64,000 nucleotides of DNA, taken from Dioszegia crocea (taxonomy: Eukaryota; Basidiomycota; Tremellomycetes; Tremellales; Bulleribasidiaceae). Under the pieces are notes generated by a model. The model saw nothing but the letters and a program-made list of their open reading frames with translations, was not told the origin of the DNA and did not search any database. Both the position numbers and the translations under genes were made by a program. Below, in pieces: positions 23,442 to 33,444 of the stretch. Location: NCBI GenBank assembly GCA_001600615.1, contig BCKK01000008.1:781604-845603 (forward strand). The letters run 5' to 3'. Position 1 is the stretch's first letter, and each line of letters begins with the position of its first letter.

Positions 23442-25811
23442 CTATCGCCGCTTCTTCGCAGCCCCCGGAGCCTGTACACTCCCCTTATTCCCCACACTCA
23501 GGACCATATGCGCCTCTCCGGTCTTTTGCTGTCGACGAGAGAAAGCATCCGTCATTCCCGTAGGTGTATCCGACGCCAGCATTTGCTCTTGCTTTCTCTC
23601 CTCGGCAATCTTTTTGAGACGCTTCTCCGTCTTCATTCGTCCAGAGGTTTTACCACTGACACATTAGCTACACCTCCCCGATCAATCGAAGGTAAAGGGA
23701 TACGTACTGGAACTTATGCGAAAGACTCTTCCAAGCTTCCTTCGGAGTCATGCCTGTATAATCAGCTATGAACTACCAGAAAAACGGGGAAAAACACTCA
23801 CTTCGTCCAAACTCATCGGTGTATTGGATGTTGATATCCGGCTTATAAGACTCATAAGCCTGCTGCATCTCCCTCGCCTCTTGCTTCTCCCTCATCTTAT
23901 TCTCAAACTCTTTTGTCGCCTGATCCACATTCCGCCCTCTGGCCAATTGCTTCTCAACCTCTTTCCTCGCCATTCGGGCACGATGATCCGCGATCCATAG
24001 ATCGTACTTGATTTGGGTAGCTTCACGTTCCGCATCACCCGTTTCGGGCCGCTTGAGAGATCCGGACTGTCGAAGGAGGTTGAGGTAGCCTGACATACCG
24101 GACCCGGCGACTGGGGCTGATGTTTCCGGTTCCTGATCATCAGCTTCCACCTTCGGGCAAGGATACAGGAGACGTACCGCAGGATCCTCAACTTCGAGCT
24201 CCGCCATCGCTTGCATCTTCGCATCGATCTGTAGTCGATACTCGGCCAGACTCAATCCTTCTCGAGCGGCCATCTCGGCCAGCTCAGGATCTTCATCCTC
24301 TTCATCACTCATATCTTCATCCTCAACCTCGCCATCCTCCCCTCGCTCAATCTTGACTTTGACAATTGTGGGCTGGGCGGCAGCGGGTGCAGATGAGGAG
24401 GATGCGTCGACGGTGGGTTGAGCTGATGAAGCACGTTCGCGCTTGACGGGTCGTGAAAGCGAGTCGAGCGTGACGTTACGGACGAATTCAGATGTGTCGT
24501 CGAATGTAATCAACCCGTCCTCTTCGCCATTCTCACGCGGCGCCACACTCTCATCCTCTTCTCTGGCCGAAGCAACTAGGAAATCAGCATATGCCCATCC
24601 TGATCTCACGAGCCTAGACTCACTCCTCGCAGCCACATCCTCAGCCTTGACCTTAGGCTTCTTCCGAGCTGCCTCCCGCCTCGTCCTCGCCAGAGCCGCT
24701 TGCAGATCATCATCATCGACCAAGTTCTGCGGCCCATCCTCCAACTTTCTCTTCCCCACTTTAGCCTCTGAGTCAACTTCCATCCCATCCTCTTCTTCCC
24801 CATCCACCTCTGCCTTCCTCGTGGACCGCTTCGCCTTCTTCTTCTTGGGCTTCTTGAAGCCCGCCTCGCCCTCTTTGGCATAATCCCCCACCTCAAAGTC
24901 CTTGGCGTAGTCCAGGCTAAGTTTCACCCTGGACATCGGCGCCATTCCAATCATCTCATGATCCTCTTCAACTACCACCTCCTTCTTTGGTGGTGCGCCG
25001 AGCCTGAACCCTTCAGAACGGACTTTACCAGTCGCGAATTCATCATCGTATTTGCCCAAGATATCGGCTTTTTTGCCAATTCGATCTTCGTCGAATTCCT
25101 CGTCGTCGTAGCCGGTGTACGCCTCCTTGGCCTTCCGCTTTCGTTCCTTTGCGGCGCGCAGAGCTTCATCTTCGATGAGGTTAACATTCTGTAGCTCGTC
25201 CTCTTCGCCTGTAAGAACACGGGAGTCCTTAAGCGTCAAGATGACATCCTCGCCAGTTTCGAAGTCGTCGACACCGTGGTTGACTTTGAGTCCTGTGATA
25301 TCTCCTGTTTCTCATCAGCGCCAGGTCTTGGGACAAAGGAGATGGGCACTTACTCTCATCATAAACGGCCGCATCTTGCTCCTCCATATCCCTCGCTCGC
25401 CTCAACGCCATCTTTTTGGAATTTGCCGCCGCTTCCTTCTTCTGCTTCTTGAGCCACTTCTTCGTATCAAGTGAGTCGTCGGCATTTGCAGATCCCAATG
25501 TCGAGCCTTTGAGCTTGGAATTGAGGGCAGACTTATTTCGAGCCCTAATATATTAGCACATACCCTGAATCCCAAGCTTGAAAGTAGACTTACTTTTCTA
25601 TCCGCTCTTTAAGATCACTCTCCTTCTTAGCCGCAACCATCTCTCGTCTCCTCTCTCTCATGTTCTCTTCCGCAAGCAGGTCCGTATCGACAGGGGCATC
25701 TTCACCCTCGACTGCCTCACCTCCAATTGGCTTCATACCGAGCGAGATTCGGACCCTGTTCGTTTCCTCCAGGGTCATGGAGTCGGAGTTGGTTGGGATA
25801 TCGGACGACAT
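23442..25811 (-). CDS. SNU66: U4/U6.U5 tri-snRNP component Snu66/SART1
   Basis: A spliceosome assembly factor of the tri-snRNP. The N-terminus MSSDIPTNSDSMTLEETNRV with RISLGMKPI is the SART1 family start. Exon 2 has KKWLKKQKKEAAANSKKMALRRARDMEEQDA and exon 3 has DITGLKVNHGVDDFETGEDVILTLKDSRVL, a highly conserved SART1 block. Then come a long acidic/basic low-complexity centre (KKPKKKKAKRSTRK, EVEDEDMSDEEDEDPELAEM) and STEFVRN-like FDDTSEFVRNVTLDSL. The C-terminus reads YKPDINIQYTDEFGRGMTPKEAWKSLSHKFSGKTSGRMKTEKRLKKI...SDTPTGM, the signature end of the family. At least six short introns. It is divergent to SPT4. Confidence 0.92.
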
Positions 25812-26108
25812 GATGAGGATGGCTCTAGTGGCCTTTTAGATAGGTAATGTATGATAGAGGATGTATAGCAAGGCTGGTGTGGTGTTGGGTGGCAAATGTC
25901 GGAAAGCGGCGAACGCCGAGTAGGAGGGGGAATGCCGTAAACCCCTTCTGGCTGGTGTCAACCTCTGGCAATGCCTGATGATTCATGTTGCATTCGCTTT
26001 ACCTTCAACACCTACTAAAACCCACCCCCCACCTATCGAACAGAGGTGAAGAGACGCTATCGAGAATTTGCAGCAGACTAGCGAAAAAATAACCACTGCC
26101 CATCAGCG
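25812..26108. promoter_or_regulatory. Divergent promoter SNU66/SPT4
   Basis: A 297-bp spacer between two outward-facing mRNA-biogenesis genes. No TATA box. A run CCTACTAAAACCCACCCCCCACC (26009-26032) is the only notable composition. Confidence 0.4.
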
Positions 26109-26568
26109 ATGGCACCCAAAAAGAGCGATCTTCGAGCTTGTCTCATTTGCTCCGTACTGCAACCCGTCGGCGAGTTTATGGCTGGAGGATGCCCAAATTG
26201 CGAGGATATCGTTGAGGTAAGTTCAAGATCATACTGTACACTCCCCTCTTCTCTGTCCATGTGTGTATATGGATCCCACTGACCGTACAGATGAAAGGCA
26301 GTCAAGAACGCGTGGTGGAATGTACGAGTGTGATGTGGGATGGGATGATTTGCGTGATGGAACCACAAGAGAGCTGGGTCGCGAGATGGCAACGAATAGG
26401 TAAGTACGGAGTATGAGCTGAACGAGGTACATTAATGCTGACTCGTTAGATAAGAAGGTGCGAGGACTTTACGCCGTCCGAGTGACGGGTATACCACCAC
26501 CGGACGTCATGGATGCTATCAGATCAAAGGGCGGAGTGTACCGGTCGAGAGATGCAGTGGAGGATTAG
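26109..26568 (+). CDS. SPT4: Transcription elongation factor Spt4
   Basis: The small zinc-binding subunit of DSIF (Spt4-Spt5), which promotes RNA polymerase II processivity. Three exons (26109-26216, 26291-26399, 26450-26568) give 111 residues, the usual family length. The four zinc cysteines are C11, C14, C28 and C31 in RACLICSVLQP...GGCPNCED. Next come [47 protein letters not shown] and the end IPPPDVMDAIRSKGGVYRSRD, all conserved. The start was chosen because MAPKKSDLRACLIC leaves the normal short N-terminus. Confidence 0.96.
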
Positions 26569-26690
26569 TAAGGGGAGCACGAGTGACCATGAGGTGGAGG
26601 GCGAGGTTCGAGACTTCAATCCAAATTGTACTGCATGTATACACATCATATTCTGCTGCGTCCACCCATGTCTTATAGCCTGACATAGAC

Positions 26691-27848
26691 CTACATGTAC
26701 ATACTAGATATCTCTTCTTTCCCCAGACCAGCAGCACCGCCCCTCCCAGCATACTTCTTGCCTCCACCCATTCCAGAGGCCGAGAATGGCTCATCATCCG
26801 CCTCATCCCACCTTGTCTCCCGGGACGCAGTCTTGGATTTCTCAGCGAGAACGGATGATAAAGCTGGCGTGGCGCTAGAAAGAGTAGAGACGAGATTCGA
26901 TGTATTGAGGCTGGATATCGGGAGGGGGAGGATGAGGGTTGTGAGGGATGTTGAGTCGAGAGGGGATGCAGGGTGAGCGGCCTAGAAATCGTCAGCATTC
27001 GTCTCTTAGTCAATGTTATCGAGGTAGCACATAGTGCCCACAGACGTCCGTTGTTGGAACAGAGTTGGATCAGAGTCAGGGAAGGGGTAGGCTTGTACCA
27101 ATCCGCACCGTTCGACTGAGCCCAGCGAGTCGTGTCTAGCTGCAAGAAACGCGAGGACTGGGACGGGCCTAGGGAAGGGGAGGAATGACGGAACTCTACG
27201 CACCAGAGAAGCAAAAGCAGCAGCGACACCAGTGAGGTAATTCGGAGAGTCCCAAGCTGCGATTTCGCCCTGCTTCGACCTAGGTGCTGACAAGACTCGA
27301 ATGGGAGTGTCTAGCTCGGACTTTTTCGGTTGTTCCGGATCAGGTATGTACATGGCGGGCACGTATGCAGTCAATATAGTCCTATCAACATCAGCTCGAG
27401 CCACCGACCAGAAAATGTCTGCAATCACAAACTTGCTGCCAACTTACCACTTGGCATCCTGGATTTCCTCGACTAGCTTCTCAGACACCTTCCAAGCCTC
27501 CTCTCCTTCTGCTTCCTCCAATTGGATGACCAGACAGTCTCCCATGATCCATCCCCGCCCAACCTCTGTCTCCCCAATCAATATCCTGACTGCCGCGCCC
27601 TCCTTACTGCCACCACTCCCTGTCTTCCTAGATAGATACCTCCCGACTTGGTCTAGTCCGACTATCACCTCCTTCACGCCTTCCTGACCAGGTGCTGCCC
27701 ATTGCAGCTTGACAGCAGGAGATTCAGGTCGAGCAGGCCGACGAGACGATGACGCAGCGTACTCCCCCTGTCCTTCTTCGTCCGACGAATCCGATTCGAG
27801 AAGGTATCGTGGCGGCGGAGCTTGTAGCGCTGAAATGGGGTCGTTCAT
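26691..27848 (-). CDS. Unknown protein, possible proteasome-assembly-chaperone-like
   Basis: Three exons. Exon 1 (27848 to about 27446) begins MNDPISALQAPPPRYLLESD, with an acidic linker (DSSDEEGQGEYAASSS), then beta-rich sequence (VKEVIVGLDQVGRYLS, AAVRILIGETEVGRGWIMGD). Exon 2 gives WTILTAYVPAMYIPDPEQPKK...DSPNYLTGVAAAFASL. A 222-bp intron (27203-26982) follows, then exon 3, AAHPASPLDSTSLTTLILPLPISSL and a Gly-rich tail GMGGGKKYAGRGGAAG. The layout (beta-strand core, then helix, then LILP) reminds me of proteasome assembly chaperone 1, but I cannot confirm it. The intron is unusually long for this genome because a MITE sits in it. Confidence 0.7.
27088..27171. mobile_element. Second MITE copy, inside an intron, with 9-bp target duplication
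   Basis: It begins TAGGCTTGTACCAATCCGCAC, which matches the terminus of the 4641-4714 element at 20 of 21 positions. The other end is the imperfect inverted repeat (about 13 of 17 bases: TAGGCCCGTCCCAGTCC read on the other strand). GGGAAGGGG flanks both sides (27079-27087 and 27172-27180), again 9 bp. Unlike the first copy the interior is not palindromic. It lies within the 222-bp intron of the 26691-27848 gene without touching its splice sites. Confidence 0.75.
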
Positions 27849-28169
27849 AACAGATATCGCTAGTCGAAGATGATATAATGATAGCTTGAGAGAGATGTGA
27901 TGAAAGTCAGAGCTCTGTACGCGCGTTCCTCATATCTGCCGAAATTCGACCGGAGGATGAAACAGCGCTTTACGTAACGCGTTTCAAGCATCTCAACTTT
28001 CGGCCCCAGCCAAAATCGTACGATGTACAACGTTGGGGGCTCAGATATCGGCCACTTTCACGCTCGCGCTCGGACACATAGTGAGTCAATGGCATGAGAA
28101 TAAGGCTGATTGCAGGTCATCCGACAGTCTTGTCTGTAATTGAGCCACCGTCAGGCACAGTCCCCGACC
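27849..28169. promoter_or_regulatory. Divergent region before the F-box array
   Basis: Between the unknown minus-strand gene and array member 1. It contains the shared array motif at 27971-27986. No other element recognised. Confidence 0.45.
27971..27986 (+). promoter_or_regulatory. Shared array motif TACGTAAC-GC-GTTTCA, copy 1
   Basis: The 16-mer TACGTAACGCGTTTCA lies 183 bp before the ATG of member 1. The same sequence recurs before members 5 and 6 and the member 7 remnant, with only the two middle bases changing. The core is palindromic TACGTA and this copy also contains ACGCGT. Confidence 0.55.
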
Positions 28170-29530
28170 ATGGTCCATTTCCCCATCCCTTTCACCGCCC
28201 TCCTCCCATTCCTCTACTACGCCTCCCTCCTCGTCTTATCTTGGAGATTACTCCGATGTACTCCCGCGATTTATACCTATATCTCCACCAAAATTATACA
28301 CCTAACTCGCAAAGCAAAAAACTTCTTTTTGCGTCCGAGCGTTATCCCCTCTCCCCCGAATGCCTCACCATTACCTATCCTGAACGACGACATCCTACCT
28401 CTCATCTTCACCCATCTCCACCGACCGGATCTCTCTCTCATTGCTGCCGTGTCAGCCGGATCTTCCTCGAGCTTGCCGGGAAGGAATTATATGGGGATCG
28501 GAATGGCGTGCTGGTGGGCAAAGAAAGATACTACCACTGGGCGGGCACATCATCCGCAGCGAAAAGGCACGTCCTCGTCCCATCAGCCAAGAGATCACTC
28601 TTTGCTGGAGTACACCAACCGGGAGAGTATGATCTATACGACCTAGACGTCTGCTCTGAGATCAATGCGATCCGTCCACCGCCTTGGCCCTTCAGCTACT
28701 TCAGCTCTGCCACTCGCCGTCCCTTCGCACCATCCCCACTCAAGCTAAATCTCATGCGAAACATCACCCATCTGGTCTATGCCACTGATTCCTTACGAGG
28801 GTACGACGATATCGACTCCACGTCCCTCTTCCCTTCCCTCCAGACACTCACGATTCAACATGTCGAAAACGAGGCCCATTGGGATCGTCCTTTCCTCTCC
28901 AATCTCCGTCCCAAGCACATTCGGCTCATCCATAATACTGCCGTGCATGATATCGAGCCAAATCTCTGCATTATCGTCGCATCCCAGGCGGAAAAAATCA
29001 CTTACCATGTCTCCGAAGGAGACGAGTGGGACAAAGTCGAGATATGCCATTCTGAGCTGCCCCCACTGCTCAAACAGCTCGACATTGTCTTTATGGCACC
29101 AATAGTCGACAATCGATCTGGCGCCGAACGAGATGTACCCCTCCCATCTTACGCCGACGTTCGCCCTCCTCACTTCTCCCGTGCACAGCTGGACGGGATC
29201 GTGACATCGGTGGCGGGAATGATCGTTTCAGCTGCGATCTCATCGGAGCCCGAGGCGAAGGTGCGGATCATTGGACTGGGGAGGAACGCAGACAGTAAAG
29301 AGCGGTGGAGGATGGAAGCAGAGTTCACGGCCGTCGGCGGACTTAGGGCAAAGTTTCCCAATGCCTTGAAGCTCCAAGATCGGCTTTTCAATCTCCTCCT
29401 GAGGAAAGAGTATGCGGTCTTTTCTGGCCAGCTGGGTTTGGGGAAGGAGCAAGCGGCGCGTTCGTGGCGAGCTCTGGACTTTATCACGCTGGAGGAGTAC
29501 AGGGCTGAAGAGGACTATTTGCCGTTCTAG
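28170..29530 (+). CDS. F-box-like array member 1, frameshifted in a TC repeat
   Basis: The start at 28170 (MVHFPIPFTALLPFLYYASL) gives the hydrophobic N-terminus and an F-box beginning DDILPLIFTHLHRPDL. The frame then breaks at 28429-28441, where a (TC)5 run is two bases longer than the paralogues need. From 28442 another frame continues CCRVSRIFLELAGKELYGDR and runs without stops to EEYRAEEDYLPF. Everything after the break is well preserved (PSPLKLNLMRNITHLVYATD, HWDRPFLSNLRPKHIRLIH, LLKQLDIVFMAP). It may be a recent pseudogene, a sequence error or a slippage-controlled gene. A long ORF starting at 28094 in the second frame is an accident upstream of the break. Most like members 5 and 6. Confidence 0.7.
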
Positions 29531-29951
29531 TAGTACGTATTGTACGGCTGTATATAGAGTATGAATGAAACGCATGACGACTCTTCGCAAAGATCTCGGG
29601 TACGCCCCGTATGGGATGATTTGGAGCGCGGCGGAGCGTATGGACCGACCTGAGGCTTAGGCTGGAACGAAGTTACGTTCTCATCGACTCCAAACGCTGT
29701 GACTATCGTACGAAGCGGGTTTCTGGCCTTGAGAGGAGGCGGACTCAAGTGGATGATTCTGCCGAGATTCCACCGAGTGCGAGGGAAGTGACTTAACAAG
29801 CTTGAGCGCTTGAGCCTTCACTGCAGCTTGGACGTTGATTGATGTCTATGGTCTTTTGTTCATCATCCATCGCTATATCATATTGTGTGACCCCCGCTGA
29901 GCCAGGCGTCAGACAGACTGCCTGTGACCCGTCACTTTCGCTCCATATGCG
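29531..29951. other. Array spacer 1/2
   Basis: No gene seen. TGTATATAGAG lies at 29549-29559, just after the member 1 stop. The shared 16-bp motif is absent; only a partial TTACGTTCTC occurs near 29673. Confidence 0.4.
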
Positions 29952-31193
29952 ATGATATACGAAACCACAGCGATAATCTCCCCCATCACCATATCTCTCG
30001 TCAGCCTCTGCCTTCTCGCCATCTACCTGCTGTTCCAAAAACACAGTCACTCCTCCCTAACCCGCCCACGCCCATCCATCGCCATACCCGATATCCTCCT
30101 CCAGATCTTCCCTCTCCTCTCACGGGCAGACTTGGCCAGATGCTGCCTCGCGAATCGACTATTCTTCGATCTCGCCTGCAGGGAACTGTACGGTTCCCGC
30201 GATGGCGTCCTGGCCGGAGTAGAGCGCTTCTACGTATGGTCGGGCGACGTTGTATCACCTCCGAAATACGTTGTCATCTCCAAAAACAAACGCTCCCTTT
30301 TGGCCGGCCGTGACCGGCCAATCGAAACGGATACTACCAATCCCGAAATCATGGGTATCGTTTATCTACTCCACCTCGAGATCCCCCCTCACTATAATTT
30401 CCGCCCTTTCCACCCCTCACCTCTCAAACTGCACCTACTCCGTCGAGTCACTCACCTTGTCTATGTCACGGATAAGCGTAAAGAGTATGACACGCTTGAT
30501 TCTACGGGATGGTTTCCCGCTCTGGAGACCCTCACCATACAAGTGGTCCAGCCACAATATGCGAAGCCTAGCTGGTCCCAATCCTTCCTCGCGAATCTCC
30601 GTCCACGTCACATCCGTATCACTCAGCTATGTGCTCTTGACAAGCAATACGGCGCGACGCTTCCCTTCCTCCTCGACTCCACTCTGGGTTCGCGCGTCGA
30701 AAAGGTCACTATTCACTTTCTCGATTGCGATATGAACGAGGACGATCGGGCAACGGCTGTTAAAGTCGAATGGCCGGTTTCGCTGAAGCGTATTGACCTT
30801 GTCTTTCTCGCTCCCATCACCGATACCCGCACGCGTCCCATCGAGCGTGTCCCCCTTCTCGACTTCTCCCATACGCACCCACCCCCCATCATTCCCTCTA
30901 AACTCGACGAAGTTGCTCGGACAGTCGCCGCGCTCCTCATATCGGCGAAAGAGCTTAATCCAATCATTCGCATCGTTGGTATGAGCGCCATAGAGGCCGT
31001 TCACGTGGCGGCAGGGATGGCGCGGGAAGAGGATGAGGCCAAGACTTTCCCGAGGCGTTTGAAGTTATTCTACTGTCTTGGCTTGGAGCGCGGAGGGATG
31101 GTGAGAGGAGCGGCCGAGATCAGGGCGTTTGGTCTAGGATTCACGACAATGGAGGAGTACAAGCAGGAAAGGGATTATGCGCCATTTGCGTGA
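29952..31193 (+). CDS. F-box-like array member 2, 413 aa
   Basis: Intact intronless gene. A transmembrane segment at about residues 9-28 (IISPITISLVSLCLLAIYLL) is followed by a basic stretch. The F-box core is at 43-81 (IAIPDILLQIFPLLSRADLARCC), then GSRDGVLAGVERFYVWSG. The body has PIETDTTNPEIM, shared with members 3 and 4; LKLHLLRRVTHLVYVTDKRKEYD; SFLANLRPRHIRITQ; and TLGSRVEKVTIHFLDCD. The C-terminus is TMEEYKQERDYAPFA. F-box proteins normally bring substrates to SCF ubiquitin ligases through Skp1; the membrane segment suggests tethering to an endomembrane. Function is inferred from domain only, and Skp1 binding is untested. Confidence 0.85.
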   Translation: MIYETTAIISPITISLVSLCLLAIYLLFQKHSHSSLTRPRPSIAIPDILLQIFPLLSRADLARCCLANRLFFDLACRELYGSRDGVLAGVERFYVWSGDVVSPPKYVVISKNKRSLLAGRDRPIETDTTNPEIMGIVYLLHLEIPPHYNFRPFHPSPLKLHLLRRVTHLVYVTDKRKEYDTLDSTGWFPALETLTIQVVQPQYAKPSWSQSFLANLRPRHIRITQLCALDKQYGATLPFLLDSTLGSRVEKVTIHFLDCDMNEDDRATAVKVEWPVSLKRIDLVFLAPITDTRTRPIERVPLLDFSHTHPPPIIPSKLDEVARTVAALLISAKELNPIIRIVGMSAIEAVHVAAGMAREEDEAKTFPRRLKLFYCLGLERGGMVRGAAEIRAFGLGFTTMEEYKQERDYAPFA

Positions 31194-31525
31194 GGTTGCG
31201 GGTGGCGGAGGGGACTTTTACGCGTTTAGGGAGGACTCCGCCTGGGTGGGGTAAGGTTTCTTTTGTATATAGGAGTGTCCACGGGCGCGTTGTATATATG
31301 GCCAAGTGTCAGCGTCATACCATCGTGATAGCAGCTCAGGTTGCGAATCTCAGAGAGGATCCCCTATCCCAGGCAAGATAGAGTAAGAGGTCAGTTTACG
31401 TAAACCTCCTGGCAGCTGGAACGAACCAGAGCGAACTGCAGCTCCTTGTGCCATCAGCCATCATCTATCCCCAACATTATCGCCATCAGCGAGCACAGCG
31501 CAGTCAGCTCTCAGTCCAAAACGAT
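31194..31525. other. Array spacer 2/3
   Basis: No gene. It holds TGTATATAGG at 31264-31273 and a palindrome TTTACGTAAA (31395-31404) that resembles the core of the shared array motif. Upstream in-frame codons from 31448 begin with GTG and are not used as the start. Confidence 0.4.
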
Positions 31526-32857
31526 ATGGGCAAATTTAGAGAACTGGCTCGCCGCTCATTCTCCCAATTATGGGCCCCATCCGCCCTCCACATACTCTTG
31601 ATCCTCTGCCTTTCCGATGATTCAATTTGGTTGAACGGCCCCATCATCGCCCTCTTCCTTTTCCTCATCATCAGCGACGGTATCCAAACATGGTCTCTTT
31701 TACCTCCGACGAGACCTGCGCACCTCCCTCCTTATCTCCAAATCGCTATCCCCGATATTCTCATGCACATTATCCCCCTCCTTTCACGGCCCGAGCTCGT
31801 CCGTTGCTGTCGAGCAAATCGGCTCTTCTTCGAGTTCGCGTCCAAACCGCTCTACGCAGATCGGAATGGCGTGTTAGCTGGGAGAGAGCGCTATTATGCT
31901 TGGTCTCCGGGCTCCCCCGGAAAGCACTACATGATTGAAAAGAGCAAGCGTACACTCTTTGCGGGCTTTAACGAGCCCGCTGATTTCAACACCACAAATC
32001 CCGAGATCCTACAAATCTACCTTGACAATCCCCCTTACAAACCTCTTCCGCGGTTCCAGCCGTCTCCGCTCAAATTGAAACTCCTACGTCACGTCACCCA
32101 CATCATTTACGCTACCGATATGACGAAAGAGTACGACACGCTGGATGCGACGGGCTGGTTCCCTAACCTCCGTACCTTGACTATCCAAGTCATCGGACCC
32201 GTCTACGCTCAGCCCCTATGGGCACTCCCCTTCCTCTCCAGTCTTCGACCCAAACATGTCCGTATCACACACGTCCGCACTCTCGGCACCAAATACGGCT
32301 CTGTCCAACCCTACATACTCGACTCCCCTCTAGGCTCGCTCGTCGAGAAAGTCACCATCCACTTTGTCGATTGCAATGTCGAGAATCTCTTACTCGGCGC
32401 GATCGATGTCAAATGGCCAGGGTCGTTGAAGAGCATCGACCTAGTTTTTCTCGCTCCAAGCCTTGACACGCGCACGGGCACGGCTCGTAGTGTCCCTCTC
32501 CACGACTTCACCCAAACTCACCCTCCTCCCTTTCCTGATCACAAGCTCATTCACATTACACAGAGTATCGCGACACTGCTCGTTTCAGCTGCGAAGCTCA
32601 ACCCCAACATCCGGATAATTGGGATGGGTCCGAATGATGCAACGGTCAATATCCCGGCGCAGGTCTTGGTTGCGCGAAAGGAGGCATGGGGGACGGACGA
32701 GGCGTCAAGATTTGCGGCGGATCTGAGGTTTGCTTACGGGATTGAGCTGGGGATCGAAGAAATGGACGGGAAGCCGGCATCTAGTCGGATGGGGAAGCTG
32801 GAGTACACAGCGATGGAGGATTACAAGCAGGAGGAGGATTATGCGTCATTTGAGTGA
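31526..32857 (+). CDS. F-box-like array member 3, 443 aa
   Basis: The start is ATG at 31526 (MGKFRELARRSFSQLW); the frame is open from 31448 but only through GTG. Two hydrophobic stretches (residues about 18-30 and 36-50, GPIIALFLFLIIS) could form a hairpin anchor. F-box at 73-110 (IAIPDILMHIIPLLSRPELVRCCRANRLFFE), then ADRNGVLAGRERYYAW. The body has FNTTNPEILQI, PLKLKLLRHVTHIIYATDMTKEYD, LRPKHVRITHVRTLG, SPLGSLVEKVTIHFVDCN and KWPGSLKSIDLVFLAP. The C-terminus is AMEDYKQEEDYASFE. Closest relatives here are members 2 and 4; the 3' flank also resembles that of member 4 (GCATGGCGGC). Confidence 0.85.
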   Translation: MGKFRELARRSFSQLWAPSALHILLILCLSDDSIWLNGPIIALFLFLIISDGIQTWSLLPPTRPAHLPPYLQIAIPDILMHIIPLLSRPELVRCCRANRLFFEFASKPLYADRNGVLAGRERYYAWSPGSPGKHYMIEKSKRTLFAGFNEPADFNTTNPEILQIYLDNPPYKPLPRFQPSPLKLKLLRHVTHIIYATDMTKEYDTLDATGWFPNLRTLTIQVIGPVYAQPLWALPFLSSLRPKHVRITHVRTLGTKYGSVQPYILDSPLGSLVEKVTIHFVDCNVENLLLGAIDVKWPGSLKSIDLVFLAPSLDTRTGTARSVPLHDFTQTHPPPFPDHKLIHITQSIATLLVSAAKLNPNIRIIGMGPNDATVNIPAQVLVARKEAWGTDEASRFAADLRFAYGIELGIEEMDGKPASSRMGKLEYTAMEDYKQEEDYASFE

Positions 32858-33116
32858 GGCGAAAGGGGAGAGGACGGCATGGCGGCTCAGATTATAGGGC
32901 AGGACTTGAAATTGGGCTGGGTGGGATAGTTGCGCGGTGCTAAGTGCTTGTGACATATCAGGGAAGGTTGTATATAAGGTAAATATTTGGACAGAATCCA
33001 GAGGGGGTACTGACACGTGCTGACCAGCCCGGTATTGGATGGAGCGCCATCTCAGATATCTACGTAACCTACCACAAACTTTCCCATGGATCCTTCGCTG
33101 AACTCTAGTCATTATT

Positions 33117-33444
33117 GATCATCATTCATCCTTGGACGACCAGTCCATAGCAGGTGAGTCATCATTTCATATCCGCAGTGCTGCAATGCTGATAATGCTG
33201 ATAGATCTCGATACTAGCTTGGCGCTTCGAGACAATCTTGCGAGACTCAAATCCCCCTCGATCCCTTCCCAAACGCCACTCTGAACCTTTAGTCGTCTCT
33301 TATCATCATCCATTCCTTGGGCGACTAGCCCATAGCAGGTGAGTCATTACCCGACATCCGGATTGCGACAATGCTGATAAATCCCGATACTCGGCGCTAC
33401 GATGCAGTCTTGCGAGACCGAAATCTCCCTCCATCCCTTCCCGA
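33117..33444 (+). repeat. Imperfect tandem duplication of the member 4 leader
   Basis: Copy A (33117-33273) and copy B (33301-33444) share ATCATCAT..ATTC.TTGG.CGAC, CCATAGCAGGTGAGTCAT, AATGCTGATA, CTTGCGAGAC and ATCCCTTCCC in the same order. Copy B contains the ATG at 33402; the matching bases in copy A (CGAGACAATC) lack it. Each copy has a GTGAGT donor and a GCTGATA branch-like motif, so the duplicated unit probably includes a 5'-leader intron. If the CAG after ATG 33402 is used as acceptor, translation would start at 33453. Confidence 0.7.

Noticed and set aside
28094..28430. Start of member 1 at 28094 in the second frame
   Set aside because: Its translation (MRIRLIAGHPTVLS...) has no family features, whereas the frame from 28170 gives the hydrophobic anchor and the first half of the F-box.
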